Source: an uncultured Alphaproteobacteria bacterium (lineage in GTDB: Bacteria > Pseudomonadota > Alphaproteobacteria > HIMB59 > GCA-002718135). From it: DNA of 64,000 nucleotides. The notes under the pieces are model-generated. The model was given only the letters and a program-made list of their open reading frames with translations. It was not told the origin of the DNA and did no database searches. Positions within the stretch are counted from its first letter, which is position 1. Each line of letters begins with the position of its first letter. The position numbers and the translations under genes were made by a program. The DNA lies in the NCBI GenBank assembly GCA_902584805.1, contig CACIBE010000007.1, positions 26,623 through 90,622 on the forward strand. Direction: 5' to 3'. Positions 36,008-44,796 of this stretch are shown here, in pieces.

Positions 36008-37186
36008 TTAAATTTTTGTAATTAGATTTGGAATATTTTGTTTAAATTTGAAATAACCTTTTTTTGAAAAAATCCAACTATTAAGATCATATTTTCTATT
36101 AAAAATTATAAAATTAATTGATGGGTATTTTGTAATTATTTTTTTATAAATTTTTTTCCAATTTCCCTTTGTAACATAGGGCAAATAAATTTCTTGAATT
36201 TGAAATTTTTCTATCCATTTATCTAAATCTTCAAAATAACTTTCAAATTGAATATCAATTTTAATATTTTTATAAAAATTATCATCACTGAAACATGAAA
36301 TACAAATACTTTTTATATGTTTAATTATTTTTTCAGAGAAATAGTGATCATTATAATCTTCTAATGGCAAACCTGTAAAAACATTTACTTTTTTATGATT
36401 TAAATCTTTTAGAATATTTAATTCATCAGTTGGTATTAAAATATATTTTATCTCTTCAAGATTATAATCAGAATTTAAATTTAGTTCATTTACATTATAA
36501 ATTTTTTCTTCAATTAAAGGATTTGCATTTTCATTTAAAATTTCATTATCTGATATTTCAATATTACTATATTTTTCTATATTACTTTTTCTTGCCAAAT
36601 AATTTTTACCCTTAGTCTGTATACCGGCAACCCATCTCCATGATAGAGTATTAGATGCTGGATCCCCATCTAATAAATGTTGCATAAAAAAATCTGCTCC
36701 AAGTTGCCAAGGTAAATTAAGAGTAAAAATCCAAATTGAGGCAAACCACATTCTTACATGGTTATGCAAGTATCCATTTTCTTTAAGATTATTTACCCAA
36801 TTATTAAAAAATGATAGATTGGTATTTCCAGAAATTGCATTTAAATAAAATTTTTTATTACCAAATTCTTCAATTAATTTATTTCTATCTTCTAAATAAT
36901 CAGAATAAACCGAAGGTCTATGTTCAAGCCAGCCTTTCCAATAAGTTCTCCAATAAATTTCTTGGATAAATTTCTCACATTCTCTAAGATCATATTTTTT
37001 TAAGACTTCCCCCAAAACTTGTTCTTCAGAAATTAGCCTATATCTTATGAAGGGAGATAATAGAGATGTAGTATTATTATTAGATCTGTCTTCACTGTAA
37101 TTTCTATTTGCTTCATAATATTTTCCAGTTTTAGGCAAATAAGATAGGAGTTGCTCTTCAGCAAAGCTGATATTTGATTTTAACAT
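36008..37186 (-). CDS. Photolyase/cryptochrome-like protein, FAD domain first
   Basis: A 392-residue protein whose N-terminal part (about 1-215) matches the helical FAD-binding domain of DNA photolyases: TSLLSPFIRYRLIS, FIQEIYWRTYWKGW, NGYLHNHVRMWFASIWIFTLNLPWQLGADFF and DGDPASNTLSWRWVAGIQTKGKNYLA. The usual N-terminal antenna (alpha/beta) domain is absent from the front. The C-terminal 155 residues have alternating strands and helices (IKYILIP, KVNVFTG, IQEIYLPY, INFIIFN) and could be a relocated or different Rossmann-like domain. It probably repairs UV lesions or senses light; activity is unproven. Confidence 0.8.
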   Translation of the reverse strand: MLKSNISFAEEQLLSYLPKTGKYYEANRNYSEDRSNNNTTSLLSPFIRYRLISEEQVLGEVLKKYDLRECEKFIQEIYWRTYWKGWLEHRPSVYSDYLEDRNKLIEEFGNKKFYLNAISGNTNLSFFNNWVNNLKENGYLHNHVRMWFASIWIFTLNLPWQLGADFFMQHLLDGDPASNTLSWRWVAGIQTKGKNYLARKSNIEKYSNIEISDNEILNENANPLIEEKIYNVNELNLNSDYNLEEIKYILIPTDELNILKDLNHKKVNVFTGLPLEDYNDHYFSEKIIKHIKSICISCFSDDNFYKNIKIDIQFESYFEDLDKWIEKFQIQEIYLPYVTKGNWKKIYKKIITKYPSINFIIFNRKYDLNSWIFSKKGYFKFKQNIPNLITKI

Positions 37187-37197
37187 TTTAATATTAA

Positions 37198-37584
37198 TTA
37201 ATCGTCAGGTAATTTTTTAGAGCGCCTATTAAGTATTTCCATGTGACGCACTCTTAATACTACAATTGCGATTGCTAATATCAATATTGCTACAGACTCA
37301 TACACATATGCTGATGGATCTACATCTTTTCTTTGCATAATTATCATTCTGGCTAGAGCTGTCATTGCAATGAAAAGAGGGTAGCTCATTCTTATCATTT
37401 TAGAAACCCAGTATTCTTTGATCATTCCAATAATTTCAATATAAATAAATAACAAAAGAATGTCTGCAAGTGTAACTTTGTAATTTACAATCATACCTTG
37501 AATTTCCATTCCAATCGCTATGATTGTGCAAACAATAAGTAATGACAGTACTATCTTCTCTAATAACTCAAAATAATTATTCAT
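37198..37584 (-). CDS. psiE: PsiE-family (phosphate-starvation-inducible E) membrane protein
   Basis: A 128-residue protein with four hydrophobic helices (about 8-28, 36-55, 65-83, 93-112) and the family marks LLLFIYIEIIGMIKEYW and MTALARMIIM, followed by a basic tail. PsiE proteins are induced by phosphate starvation in E. coli, but their biochemical role is unknown. The start directly abuts the DCC-family gene upstream. Confidence 0.8.
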   Translation of the reverse strand: MNNYFELLEKIVLSLLIVCTIIAIGMEIQGMIVNYKVTLADILLLFIYIEIIGMIKEYWVSKMIRMSYPLFIAMTALARMIIMQRKDVDPSAYVYESVAILILAIAIVVLRVRHMEILNRRSKKLPDD

Positions 37585-37947
37585 TTAAATTCTTTCTAAT
37601 TTATTTAGTTGATTCTTGTTTTTGTAAAATAGAATTAATGCAAAAGCTTCATAAATAACCCAAGAAATCTGATATATTATCGGTTTTCTAATAATTTTTG
37701 CCAAAAACCTGTATTTTGGTATTTCTAACCACATTTCAATAAAAGCATCAACTCCTGAAAAAACTTTATTATTTTTTTTTGTATGTAGACGTCTTAAAAG
37801 TTCTTTTGCATTTTTATTTGTTTCTATTTTTGATTCATTAACATTATTTATATCTACCCACTCAATATTATTCTTAGTTTTTTTATAGTGATTAATTTCA
37901 AAACTACAAATACTGCATGATTTGTTATAAAAAACTTTTGTTTCCAT
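37585..37947 (-). CDS. DCC-family (DUF393) thiol-disulfide oxidoreductase-like protein
   Basis: A 120-residue thioredoxin-like protein with a CxxC pair at C11-C14 (NKSCSICSFEINHYKK), where the family more often has DGDCPLC. The middle and C-terminal parts (GVDAFIEMWLEIPKYRFLAKIIR) fit the DCC family, named for its conserved DxxCxxC start. The function is unclear; a redox role is inferred from CxxC. It lies 14 bases after the hydratase gene and abuts psiE. Confidence 0.82.
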   Translation of the reverse strand: METKVFYNKSCSICSFEINHYKKTKNNIEWVDINNVNESKIETNKNAKELLRRLHTKKNNKVFSGVDAFIEMWLEIPKYRFLAKIIRKPIIYQISWVIYEAFALILFYKNKNQLNKLERI

Positions 37948-37961
37948 AATAATTAAATAAC

Positions 37962-38756
37962 TTAAATATATTCAAATTCAATTGAACCTAATTGATTAAA
38001 ATCAGCCTTAATTTTACTTTTAGGATAAATCCTAAATGCTTTAGTGCAAGATCCAGAACTAATAAACTGACCTTTAAGCATTGGCTCGCCTTTTTCTGCA
38101 AGATTGTTTATCAGCCAAAGAACTGCATTTAATGGATTATCCAATACATTTTTTGTATTTCCAGTATCTACAATTGTGTCATTTATTAATAAACTTACTT
38201 CAAAATTGTTAAGATCTACATCTTTAATTTTAATTAAATTTTCATCACGTATCCAAAATTCTGAGGCTCCATTAGTCGATATTACATTTAAGGCGCCAAT
38301 CTCTGATAATGGTTTTCTAAATCTAAAATCAACTACTTCAATTGAACAAAATAAACCATCTAATAAATAATCTAAGTCTTTAAATTTGAAAGGTGCTTTA
38401 GAAATATTTATATCATCTTTTATTCTGAAACTAATTTCTGGCTCAACATAGGGTTCAAAGAAATTTTTAGAATTTAATAAATTAGTATTTTTTGAACTGT
38501 ATCGATAAAATAGATTTCCATGGAAGGGTTCTTTTATATTCATTTGTTTCTGTGCAGCTACAGATGTGCATCCAACTTTTTTTCCAATACAGAAATTATC
38601 TTTCAGTTCCAAGTATCTTAGTTTTAAATTATCTTGAATTGCATAAGCCTCATCAATTGTCTGAGGTTCTAGATTTTTTAAAGAACTTAAACCAGTTTTA
38701 TTTAACCTATGTTCAAATAAAATTTTTGATGCTTCTTGAATATCTTCTTTATTCAT
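37962..38756 (-). CDS. 2-keto-4-pentenoate hydratase-family protein
   Basis: A 264-residue member of the fumarylacetoacetase/MhpD hydratase superfamily. Conserved stretches include GKKVGCTSVAAQKQMNI, EPYVEPEISFRI (metal-binding Glu-x-Glu) and LKGQFISSGSCTKAF near the end. Such enzymes hydrate 2-hydroxypenta-2,4-dienoate or decarboxylate related oxo-acids. No aromatic meta-cleavage genes are nearby, so a different 2-keto substrate is likely. Its ATG overlaps the stop of the sulfotransferase-like gene by 4 bases. Confidence 0.88.
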   Translation of the reverse strand: MNKEDIQEASKILFEHRLNKTGLSSLKNLEPQTIDEAYAIQDNLKLRYLELKDNFCIGKKVGCTSVAAQKQMNIKEPFHGNLFYRYSSKNTNLLNSKNFFEPYVEPEISFRIKDDINISKAPFKFKDLDYLLDGLFCSIEVVDFRFRKPLSEIGALNVISTNGASEFWIRDENLIKIKDVDLNNFEVSLLINDTIVDTGNTKNVLDNPLNAVLWLINNLAEKGEPMLKGQFISSGSCTKAFRIYPKSKIKADFNQLGSIEFEYI

Positions 38757-39466
38757 ACTTTAATTGCGTACTTATTAATTTCTTCATATATGTCTAAACA
38801 TTCTTTATAAATATTTTCATAAGTTTTTGGTACAATATATTCTTTAGAATTTTTGGTGTTAAAAGTAGTAGAGGAGATCACATCTTGATACCAAACTTTA
38901 GACCAAATACCATCTGTATCTCTATAGCCTTTTGGCCAATTAAGCATATTTTGATCAAAATCTAAATTTAATTTTTGACACAAAATTTTTAAATACTTTT
39001 CAGGACTTGCTAATAAATAATCAGAGTTTATTACTATGGGCTCTTTTGAATTTAATAATTTGAAAATTTCATAAAGCTTTTTAAAACCTACATCTTGAAT
39101 TGATTTTAAAGTATTTTTTTTTAAATATGAGACAATTACTTTAGCAGGATCACGGATTAAAAAGCAATTTATACCTTTGTTAATCCAATCTAAGCGTGTT
39201 TCATCTAAAATATGATGAGTCATATGTTTTTGATAAAATATTTTATACTTATTATCTTCTTTAGTGATTAAATTAATAACCTCATCTTCATTTGTATGAT
39301 AGTGATCTATAATTTCATCTTTCATTGGATGATTTAAGTTAGTTTTTTTTAAATAATATGCATAAAAAGGTTCATCATAAACTTTTGTGTCTTTTCTATT
39401 TTCAAAAGATCGCATCAATGCAGTACTAATATTTCTTGGTCCAGACCAAACGAATAAATTAATCAT
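38753..39466 (-). CDS. Sulfotransferase-like P-loop protein
   Basis: A 237-residue sulfotransferase-fold protein. The 5'-phosphate-binding loop is WSGPRNISTALMRSFENR (about 7-24) and the 3'-phosphate motif is R105-D106-P107 with S113 (LIRDPAKVIVSYL), as in PAPS-dependent enzymes. The SGPRNxSTAxMxSF form belongs to a subgroup that, from memory, is fused to a class IV aminotransferase-like domain in plant proteins called BCAT-like. Here the aminotransferase-like gene lies directly upstream with no gap, supporting a shared function. The substrate is unknown. Confidence 0.78.
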   Translation of the reverse strand: MINLFVWSGPRNISTALMRSFENRKDTKVYDEPFYAYYLKKTNLNHPMKDEIIDHYHTNEDEVINLITKEDNKYKIFYQKHMTHHILDETRLDWINKGINCFLIRDPAKVIVSYLKKNTLKSIQDVGFKKLYEIFKLLNSKEPIVINSDYLLASPEKYLKILCQKLNLDFDQNMLNWPKGYRDTDGIWSKVWYQDVISSTTFNTKNSKEYIVPKTYENIYKECLDIYEEINKYAIKV

Positions 39467-40357
39467 TTAAAATAAATTATTATAAAAATTAGTTAATTCT
39501 TTAGTAATAGGATTTTTCTTTAATGAGTATTTTTTTTTATTTATTTGATTTATCGGTACAATTCCTGCGAAAGATCCTGTGCAAAATGCTTCATCTGCAT
39601 TTAATACTTCTTTTAATTTAAAATTCTTTTCTTTTACTTTTATTTTATTTTTTTTACATAGATCTATAATTTTCTGTCTTGTAATCCCTGTAACACAATA
39701 TTTCCCTGTTGAGGTAAAAACAGTATTGTTTTTTACAAAGAAGAAGTGCGTACTATTATTTGTAGCGACATTTCCGTTAATATCAAACATTAGTGCTTCA
39801 TCAGCATTTTTTTTATTAGCTTCAATACATGCAAGTATACAATTTAATTTACTAAGTGAATTTATTTGTGGATTTTGAACATTAATTGGCCCCCTAATTG
39901 TTTTTACTGTAACCAATTTTAATCCTTTCTTGTATGCTTTAATATCTGGTTTTTTATATTCAGGGATTATGATTATGGTTGGTTTGGATATTGTAACTTT
40001 AGGTGATTGATAGGGTGTTGATTTAATACCTCTAGAAACAATTATTCTTAAATGAACATCTGTTTTCATTTTATTTATTTGGATAGTCTTTATTAGTGCT
40101 TCTGAAAGTTTTTTACGGGTTAAATGTAATTTTAAGTCAATAAGCTTTGCATCTTTGTATAGCCTATCTAGATGTTCTTTTAGAAAAATGAAATTATCAT
40201 TATGGTATCTTAAAGAATCCCAGATACCATCCCCAAGCATTGTTGAGGAATCAAAAACTGATATTTTGGCATCTTTTCTTTTATAAAATTTTCCGTTTAT
40301 ATAAATTTTAATATTTTTATTTCTTTTATCATCTACAAAATCATGACTTGAAACCAT
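39467..40357 (-). CDS. Class IV aminotransferase-fold protein with altered PLP site
   Basis: A 296-residue protein of the BCAT/D-amino-acid aminotransferase/ADC-lyase fold (SVFDSSTMLGDGIWDSLRYHN, LRIIVSRG, NADEALMFDINGNV, TSTGKYCVTGITRQKIIDLC). An ungapped by-eye comparison with remembered D-amino-acid aminotransferase and PabC sequences places N166 where the Schiff-base lysine belongs, with K170 four residues later, and T199 where the Glu that contacts the PLP ring nitrogen belongs. It may be a non-canonical or non-transaminase member. It heads the operon with the sulfotransferase-like and hydratase genes. Confidence 0.82.
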   Translation of the reverse strand: MVSSHDFVDDKRNKNIKIYINGKFYKRKDAKISVFDSSTMLGDGIWDSLRYHNDNFIFLKEHLDRLYKDAKLIDLKLHLTRKKLSEALIKTIQINKMKTDVHLRIIVSRGIKSTPYQSPKVTISKPTIIIIPEYKKPDIKAYKKGLKLVTVKTIRGPINVQNPQINSLSKLNCILACIEANKKNADEALMFDINGNVATNNSTHFFFVKNNTVFTSTGKYCVTGITRQKIIDLCKKNKIKVKEKNFKLKEVLNADEAFCTGSFAGIVPINQINKKKYSLKKNPITKELTNFYNNLF

Positions 40358-40475
40358 AATTATTTTTATCTTAATAGCAAATATTGTCTACTTAATAATT
40401 TTATTAACTTTTATTGCAAATCAAAGAGTGACATGTGATCAAATTAATATAACCAATTAGAAATTATCTTTTGTA

Positions 40476-41636
40476 ATGTTAAATAAAAATTTTATTGTTA
40501 TTTGTATTTCTTCTACAATTGCCGCTTTTCCACCTATGGCTGTAGTTTTATTAGGCGGAATAATTACATCCCAGATAATGATGAAAGATTCATTAGCAAC
40601 AGTTCCAATGACATTAATGATTATAGGTATAGCAATAAGCGCACCTATTGCATCTAGGTTTATGAGCATCTGGGGGAGACAGAAAGGATTTTTATTTTCA
40701 TCTCTTTTAAGTTGCTCAGCTCTAATTATTTGTTCAATTGCAATTTATTTGGAAAATTTTTTTATTTTTGCATTAGGTAATTTTTTAATTGGTAGCTCAC
40801 AGGCTTTTATTCATCAGTATCGATTTGCTGCATCTGAGTCAGTTGCCAAAGAATTTATTCCAAGATCTATCTCAATTATATTATTATTGGGTATAGTCTC
40901 TGCATTACTTTCTTCTAATTTTGCAGAATATTTTAAAGATTTTTTTCCAAGTAATTTATTTCTTGGTAGTTATATTTTCTTATCTTTTACAGCAATATTT
41001 CCTTTCTTTGTTCTTCTTTTTTATGAGGAAACAAAAACTTCTAATAATCAAAGTAAATTTGAAATTGAAACTATTTTCAAACTTTTAAAAAATATTAAAA
41101 TTATACAATCAATCGTAAGCGCTGGTCTTGGTTATTTTACAATGGCTATAATTATGACTGCTACCCCTTTACATATGCATCTTGTTAATAAATTTACTTT
41201 ATTTGAAACCAGTATCGTAATTCAACTTCACGTTATTGGTATGTTTTTACCCTCTTTGTTTTCTGGAGATTTAATTAAAAGATTTGGAAATACAAATATT
41301 ATATATGCTGGAGTAGTTATTTTGTTTTTAAGTATATTAACTAATACATTCTTTGATTTTTATTATTCTTATATGCTTGGTTTAATACTACTTGGTATTG
41401 GCTGGAATTTTTTATTTGTTTCAGGCTCAAGTTTGTTGGTTGTTTCTTACGAAGAAAAAGATAAATTTACAGCACAAGGTCTAAATGATTTTATTGTTTT
41501 TTCTACTCAAGGTATAGGATCGCTATCTGCTGGTTTTCTTTTATATTTTTCAAATTGGACTGTTATAAATCTTTTATGTGTACCTCTTTTAATTATTGTT
41601 TTAGTAGTTTCTTTGTTTGCATCTAGGCATAATTAA
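40476..41636 (+). CDS. MFS transporter
   Basis: A 386-residue major facilitator with about 12 hydrophobic helices. The loop 2-3 motif appears as GIAISAPIASRFMSIWGRQKGFL, and a matching second-half motif as SGDLIKRFGNTNIIYAG. The short central loop contains ETKTSNNQSKFEIE. The substrate is unknown. It is divergent from the aminotransferase-like gene, with a 118-bp shared upstream region. Confidence 0.88.
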   Translation: MLNKNFIVICISSTIAAFPPMAVVLLGGIITSQIMMKDSLATVPMTLMIIGIAISAPIASRFMSIWGRQKGFLFSSLLSCSALIICSIAIYLENFFIFALGNFLIGSSQAFIHQYRFAASESVAKEFIPRSISIILLLGIVSALLSSNFAEYFKDFFPSNLFLGSYIFLSFTAIFPFFVLLFYEETKTSNNQSKFEIETIFKLLKNIKIIQSIVSAGLGYFTMAIIMTATPLHMHLVNKFTLFETSIVIQLHVIGMFLPSLFSGDLIKRFGNTNIIYAGVVILFLSILTNTFFDFYYSYMLGLILLGIGWNFLFVSGSSLLVVSYEEKDKFTAQGLNDFIVFSTQGIGSLSAGFLLYFSNWTVINLLCVPLLIIVLVVSLFASRHN

Positions 41637-41685
41637 ATATGATAATTCACTTTTAAATAATAATTTTTTCACTATAGTTATTTCT

Positions 41686-42546
41686 ATGAGCAATGTTGGA
41701 TTTATAGGGGTAGGCTATATGGGCTATGGTATGGCAAAAAATTTATTAAAAAAGCATAATGTATTTATATTTGCTCATAAAAATAGAAAACCAATAAACA
41801 AATTAAAAAAGATTGGGGCTAAAGAATTAAAATCATATAATGAAATCAAAAAACAAAAACTTGATTGTTTAATGATATGTGTAACAAATACACCTATAGC
41901 ATTAAATGTTGCAAAAAAAATTAAACAAGAACTTGATATTAAAACACTTGTAATAGATTTAACAACGCATAACAAAAATGGTGCTTTAAAAATGGATAAA
42001 ATTTTTAAATCAAAAAAAATAAGTTATAATTTTTGTGGAGTAATGGGAGGTCCAGTTCAAAGTGAGCAGGGTATATTAGGCGGTATTTATGGTGGTAAAA
42101 AAAGTAATTTTTTAAAATGTAAAAAATTTCTTAATTCTTTTTGTAAGTCTGTTTTTAATTTTGGTGATGTATCAAAAGCATCTTCTGCAAAATTATTGTC
42201 TAACTTTTTATCATTGATGACAACTACTAGCGTCATAGAGTTTTTTAAATCTGCAAAAAAACTAAACATCGATATTAAGCTGTTATGTGATGTTGCTAGA
42301 TTAGGTTCAGGAAATTCAGGTGCTTTAGATAGAATTGCTGATAAAGCTATAAAAGGTAATTATAAAGGATATGTTTTTTCAGTAGATAATACATATAAAG
42401 ATTTAAATTATATTAATGATCTTGTTTCTGATTTGCCAAATGCTAATAAACTCTCAAAAATTGCTAAGTCGTTTTATAAACAAGCGTCAATAAAAGGATT
42501 TGGTAATTTACTCGTTAGTGAATTAATTGATAAGGAAAAATACTAA
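41686..42546 (+). CDS. 3-hydroxyisobutyrate dehydrogenase-like beta-hydroxyacid dehydrogenase
   Basis: A 286-residue NAD(P)-binding protein. The Rossmann start VGFIGVGYMGYGMAKNL, the substrate-binding GGPVQSEQG and the catalytic lysine region KASSAKLLSNFLSL all match the beta-hydroxyacid dehydrogenase family (HIBADH, tartronate semialdehyde reductase, GLYR). I chose the ATG at 41686, which puts the Rossmann motif at residue 4; the frame stays open back to 41617 inside the MFS gene but would add an unlike leader. The substrate is unknown. Confidence 0.87.
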   Translation: MSNVGFIGVGYMGYGMAKNLLKKHNVFIFAHKNRKPINKLKKIGAKELKSYNEIKKQKLDCLMICVTNTPIALNVAKKIKQELDIKTLVIDLTTHNKNGALKMDKIFKSKKISYNFCGVMGGPVQSEQGILGGIYGGKKSNFLKCKKFLNSFCKSVFNFGDVSKASSAKLLSNFLSLMTTTSVIEFFKSAKKLNIDIKLLCDVARLGSGNSGALDRIADKAIKGNYKGYVFSVDNTYKDLNYINDLVSDLPNANKLSKIAKSFYKQASIKGFGNLLVSELIDKEKY

Positions 42547-42549
42547 TAA

Positions 42550-42720
42550 ATGGATAAGCTAGTTCCAATTATTTATATGATTGGGGTACTATTATTGGTC
42601 TTACCTTCTTTCTTAAGTTCTAATAGTAATTTTAAAACCTTTTTTACTAACTTATCGATTTGGGTAGCTATTGTATTAGTCGTTTTATCTTTTTACTTTG
42701 CCTATAATTATTTTGTGTAA
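42550..42720 (+). CDS. Small two-helix membrane protein, 56 residues
   Basis: An ATG three bases after the previous stop opens a 56-codon ORF with two hydrophobic helices (about 5-20 and 32-54) joined by a short Ser/Asn loop. It resembles in outline the N-terminal membrane anchor found before the protease domain in some alphaproteobacterial aspartic proteases, but stands alone here. The function is unknown. Its position in an otherwise gap-free operon and strong hydrophobic pattern support its being a gene. Confidence 0.55.
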   Translation: MDKLVPIIYMIGVLLLVLPSFLSSNSNFKTFFTNLSIWVAIVLVVLSFYFAYNYFV

Positions 42721-42726
42721 AACGGT

Positions 42727-42753
42727 TACATATATTTAATTTAATTATATGTA
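42727..42753. promoter_or_regulatory. Inverted repeat upstream of dmdA
   Basis: TACATATA and TATATGTA are perfect 8-bp arms separated by 11 bases. The repeat lies between the small membrane gene and dmdA, ending 35 bases before the dmdA ATG. It may be an operator or a weak hairpin; no T-run follows. Confidence 0.35.
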
Positions 42754-42788
42754 GACTAACTTAATACAAATATTTATACGAGCTTTTA

Positions 42789-43898
42789 ATGCCCAATCAA
42801 TATGTTGCTAAATCAAGAAGGTTAAGAAGTACTATTTATTCTTCTCGAATTGAAAATCAGGGTGTTACTTCTTATACTATCTATAATCATATGCTACTTC
42901 CTGCTGGTTTTGAGGGAAGTCTAGAAGAAACATATAACCATTTAAAAAATCATGTTCAGATATGGGATGTAGCAGCAGAGAGACAAATAGAGATCAAAGG
43001 CAAGGATGCGTATCAATTAGTTCAATTAATGACATGTAGAGATTTAAGTAAAACCAAAGAAGGTAAATGTTATTATTGCCCAATTATTGATGAAAATGGA
43101 GGAATGATCAATGATCCTGTTGTACTTAAATTTAATAATGAAAAGTGGTGGATTTCAATTGCTGATTCAGATGTAATGTTATTTGCGAAAGGTCTTGCAG
43201 TAGGAAAAAACTTAGAAGTTTCTATTTCTGAACCAGATGTAAATATTATGGCCGTACAGGGTCCCAAAGCATTTAATTTACTAGAAAAAATTTTTGGTAA
43301 AGAAATTTTAGATTTAAAATTTTATAATTTTAAATACTTTAATTTTAAAAATTCTAAACACTTAATTGCTAGATCAGGTTGGTCAAAGCAGGGCGGTGTA
43401 GAAATTTATGTTGAGGATGCGAAATCTGGTCTTGAGTTATATGATTTGTTATTTGAAGAAGGTAAAGAGTTTAATGTAAAACCAGGATGTCCCCATCTTA
43501 TTGAAAGAATTGAAAGTGCATTGCTATCTTATGGAAATGATATGGATATAAATGATAATCCTCTAGAATGTGGTTTAGATAAGTTTGTCCATCTAGATAA
43601 TAATATAGAGTTTCTTGGTAAAGATAAGCTAATTAAAATTAAAGAGAATGGAATAGAAAAAAAATTAATGGGTGTAAAGATAGACATAGATAATATTAAT
43701 TTAAGATCATCTATAAATTTAACTATTAATAATTCTGTAATTGGTGAAATAAGATCTGCAGTATACTCTCCAACATTTAATAAAGTAATTGGCATTGCGA
43801 TGATAAATAAACCATTTTTTTTATCTAAAGATAAATTTGATATAATTATTGATTCAAAAAAATATACAGGAGAAATTTGCGATATTCCATTCGTATAG
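42789..43898 (+). CDS. dmdA: Dimethylsulfoniopropionate demethylase
   Basis: A 369-residue GcvT-fold enzyme that transfers a methyl group from DMSP to tetrahydrofolate, giving methylmercaptopropionate. Long stretches closely match remembered Pelagibacter Dmd[69 protein letters not shown] and [18 protein letters not shown]. The YNHMLLP and SKQGG features separate DmdA from GcvT and dimethylglycine dehydrogenases. The later-step genes dmdBCD are not in this window. Two EamA transporter genes follow at once (3 bases), suggesting a common transcript. Confidence 0.9.
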   Translation: MPNQYVAKSRRLRSTIYSSRIENQGVTSYTIYNHMLLPAGFEGSLEETYNHLKNHVQIWDVAAERQIEIKGKDAYQLVQLMTCRDLSKTKEGKCYYCPIIDENGGMINDPVVLKFNNEKWWISIADSDVMLFAKGLAVGKNLEVSISEPDVNIMAVQGPKAFNLLEKIFGKEILDLKFYNFKYFNFKNSKHLIARSGWSKQGGVEIYVEDAKSGLELYDLLFEEGKEFNVKPGCPHLIERIESALLSYGNDMDINDNPLECGLDKFVHLDNNIEFLGKDKLIKIKENGIEKKLMGVKIDIDNINLRSSINLTINNSVIGEIRSAVYSPTFNKVIGIAMINKPFFLSKDKFDIIIDSKKYTGEICDIPFV

Positions 43899-43901
43899 AT
43901 T

Positions 43902-44789
43902 ATGAGTAGTAATGTTAAAGCTATAATTTTAGCTTTGGTTGCTTCTGTAGCTGGAGTAACAATGAATGTACTTATAAAGTTTTCTTTACAAGATATTAAT
44001 GTTTTTACTGCTGGTTTTTTAAGATTTTTATTTGGTTTTATTCTTATTCTTCCATTTATTTTTTATTCTAAATTTCAAAATTTCAAAACACCTAATCTTA
44101 AAATACATTTAACCAGAGGTGTTTTAAATATTCCTATGATGTTACTTGGTTTTTCAGCACTGCAATTTATACCTTTAGAACAAATTAAGGCTATTTCATT
44201 TATTACTCCTATAATTGTTGTCGTGTTGAGCGTAATTTTTTTAAAAGAAAAAATTTATTTAATACGAATTGGAGCTTTGTTAATCGGTTTAATTGGAGTT
44301 TTTGTAATTTTAAGGCCAGGTATTGTTCCTATAAATATCGGCGCGTATTTAGTTTTGTGTTCATGTTCAATTTGGTCAGTAGTTGTTATAATTACTAAAT
44401 TTGCTGCTAGAGTTGATAGCGCTTTTACCATTTTATCTTATCAATATACTCTGGTTACTTTCTTATCTTTCCCTATTGCTTTATATTTTTGGCAATCTCC
44501 ATCTTCAGTCACATTAATTTATTTAATTTTTGCAGGTATAGCAGGAACGATTGTTCATCTTTGTATTAATACTGCATATAAACTAACTGATCTATCAGTA
44601 TTACAGCCTGTGAATTTCTCGAGACTATTAATAGCGTCATTTTTTGGGTTTATCATCTTTGATGAAATACCTGATGTATGGACTATTATCGGAGGCTTAA
44701 TTATTTTTTCATCAATTTTAATTATCACATACAGAGAAAGCTATCTTAAAAAAGATATAGCAAAGCAATCAATACCAGTTAAACTTTAA
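43902..44789 (+). CDS. EamA/DMT-family transporter 1
   Basis: A 295-residue drug/metabolite transporter with ten hydrophobic helices in two EamA repeats. Marks include GFLRFLFGFILILPF, FLKEKIYLIRIGALLIGLIGVFVILRPG and the second-repeat end GGLIIFSSILIITYRE. It begins 3 bases after dmdA. It is clearly paralogous to the next gene across its whole length, so a tandem duplication is likely. The substrate is unknown. Confidence 0.92.
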   Translation: MSSNVKAIILALVASVAGVTMNVLIKFSLQDINVFTAGFLRFLFGFILILPFIFYSKFQNFKTPNLKIHLTRGVLNIPMMLLGFSALQFIPLEQIKAISFITPIIVVVLSVIFLKEKIYLIRIGALLIGLIGVFVILRPGIVPINIGAYLVLCSCSIWSVVVIITKFAARVDSAFTILSYQYTLVTFLSFPIALYFWQSPSSVTLIYLIFAGIAGTIVHLCINTAYKLTDLSVLQPVNFSRLLIASFFGFIIFDEIPDVWTIIGGLIIFSSILIITYRESYLKKDIAKQSIPVKL

Positions 44790-44796
44790 TTTTTTA

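Noticed and set aside
41617..41685. Extended N-terminus for the 3-hydroxyisobutyrate dehydrogenase-like protein
   Set aside because: It would overlap the MFS gene and put 23 unlike residues before the Rossmann motif. The ATG at 41686 gives a normal start.
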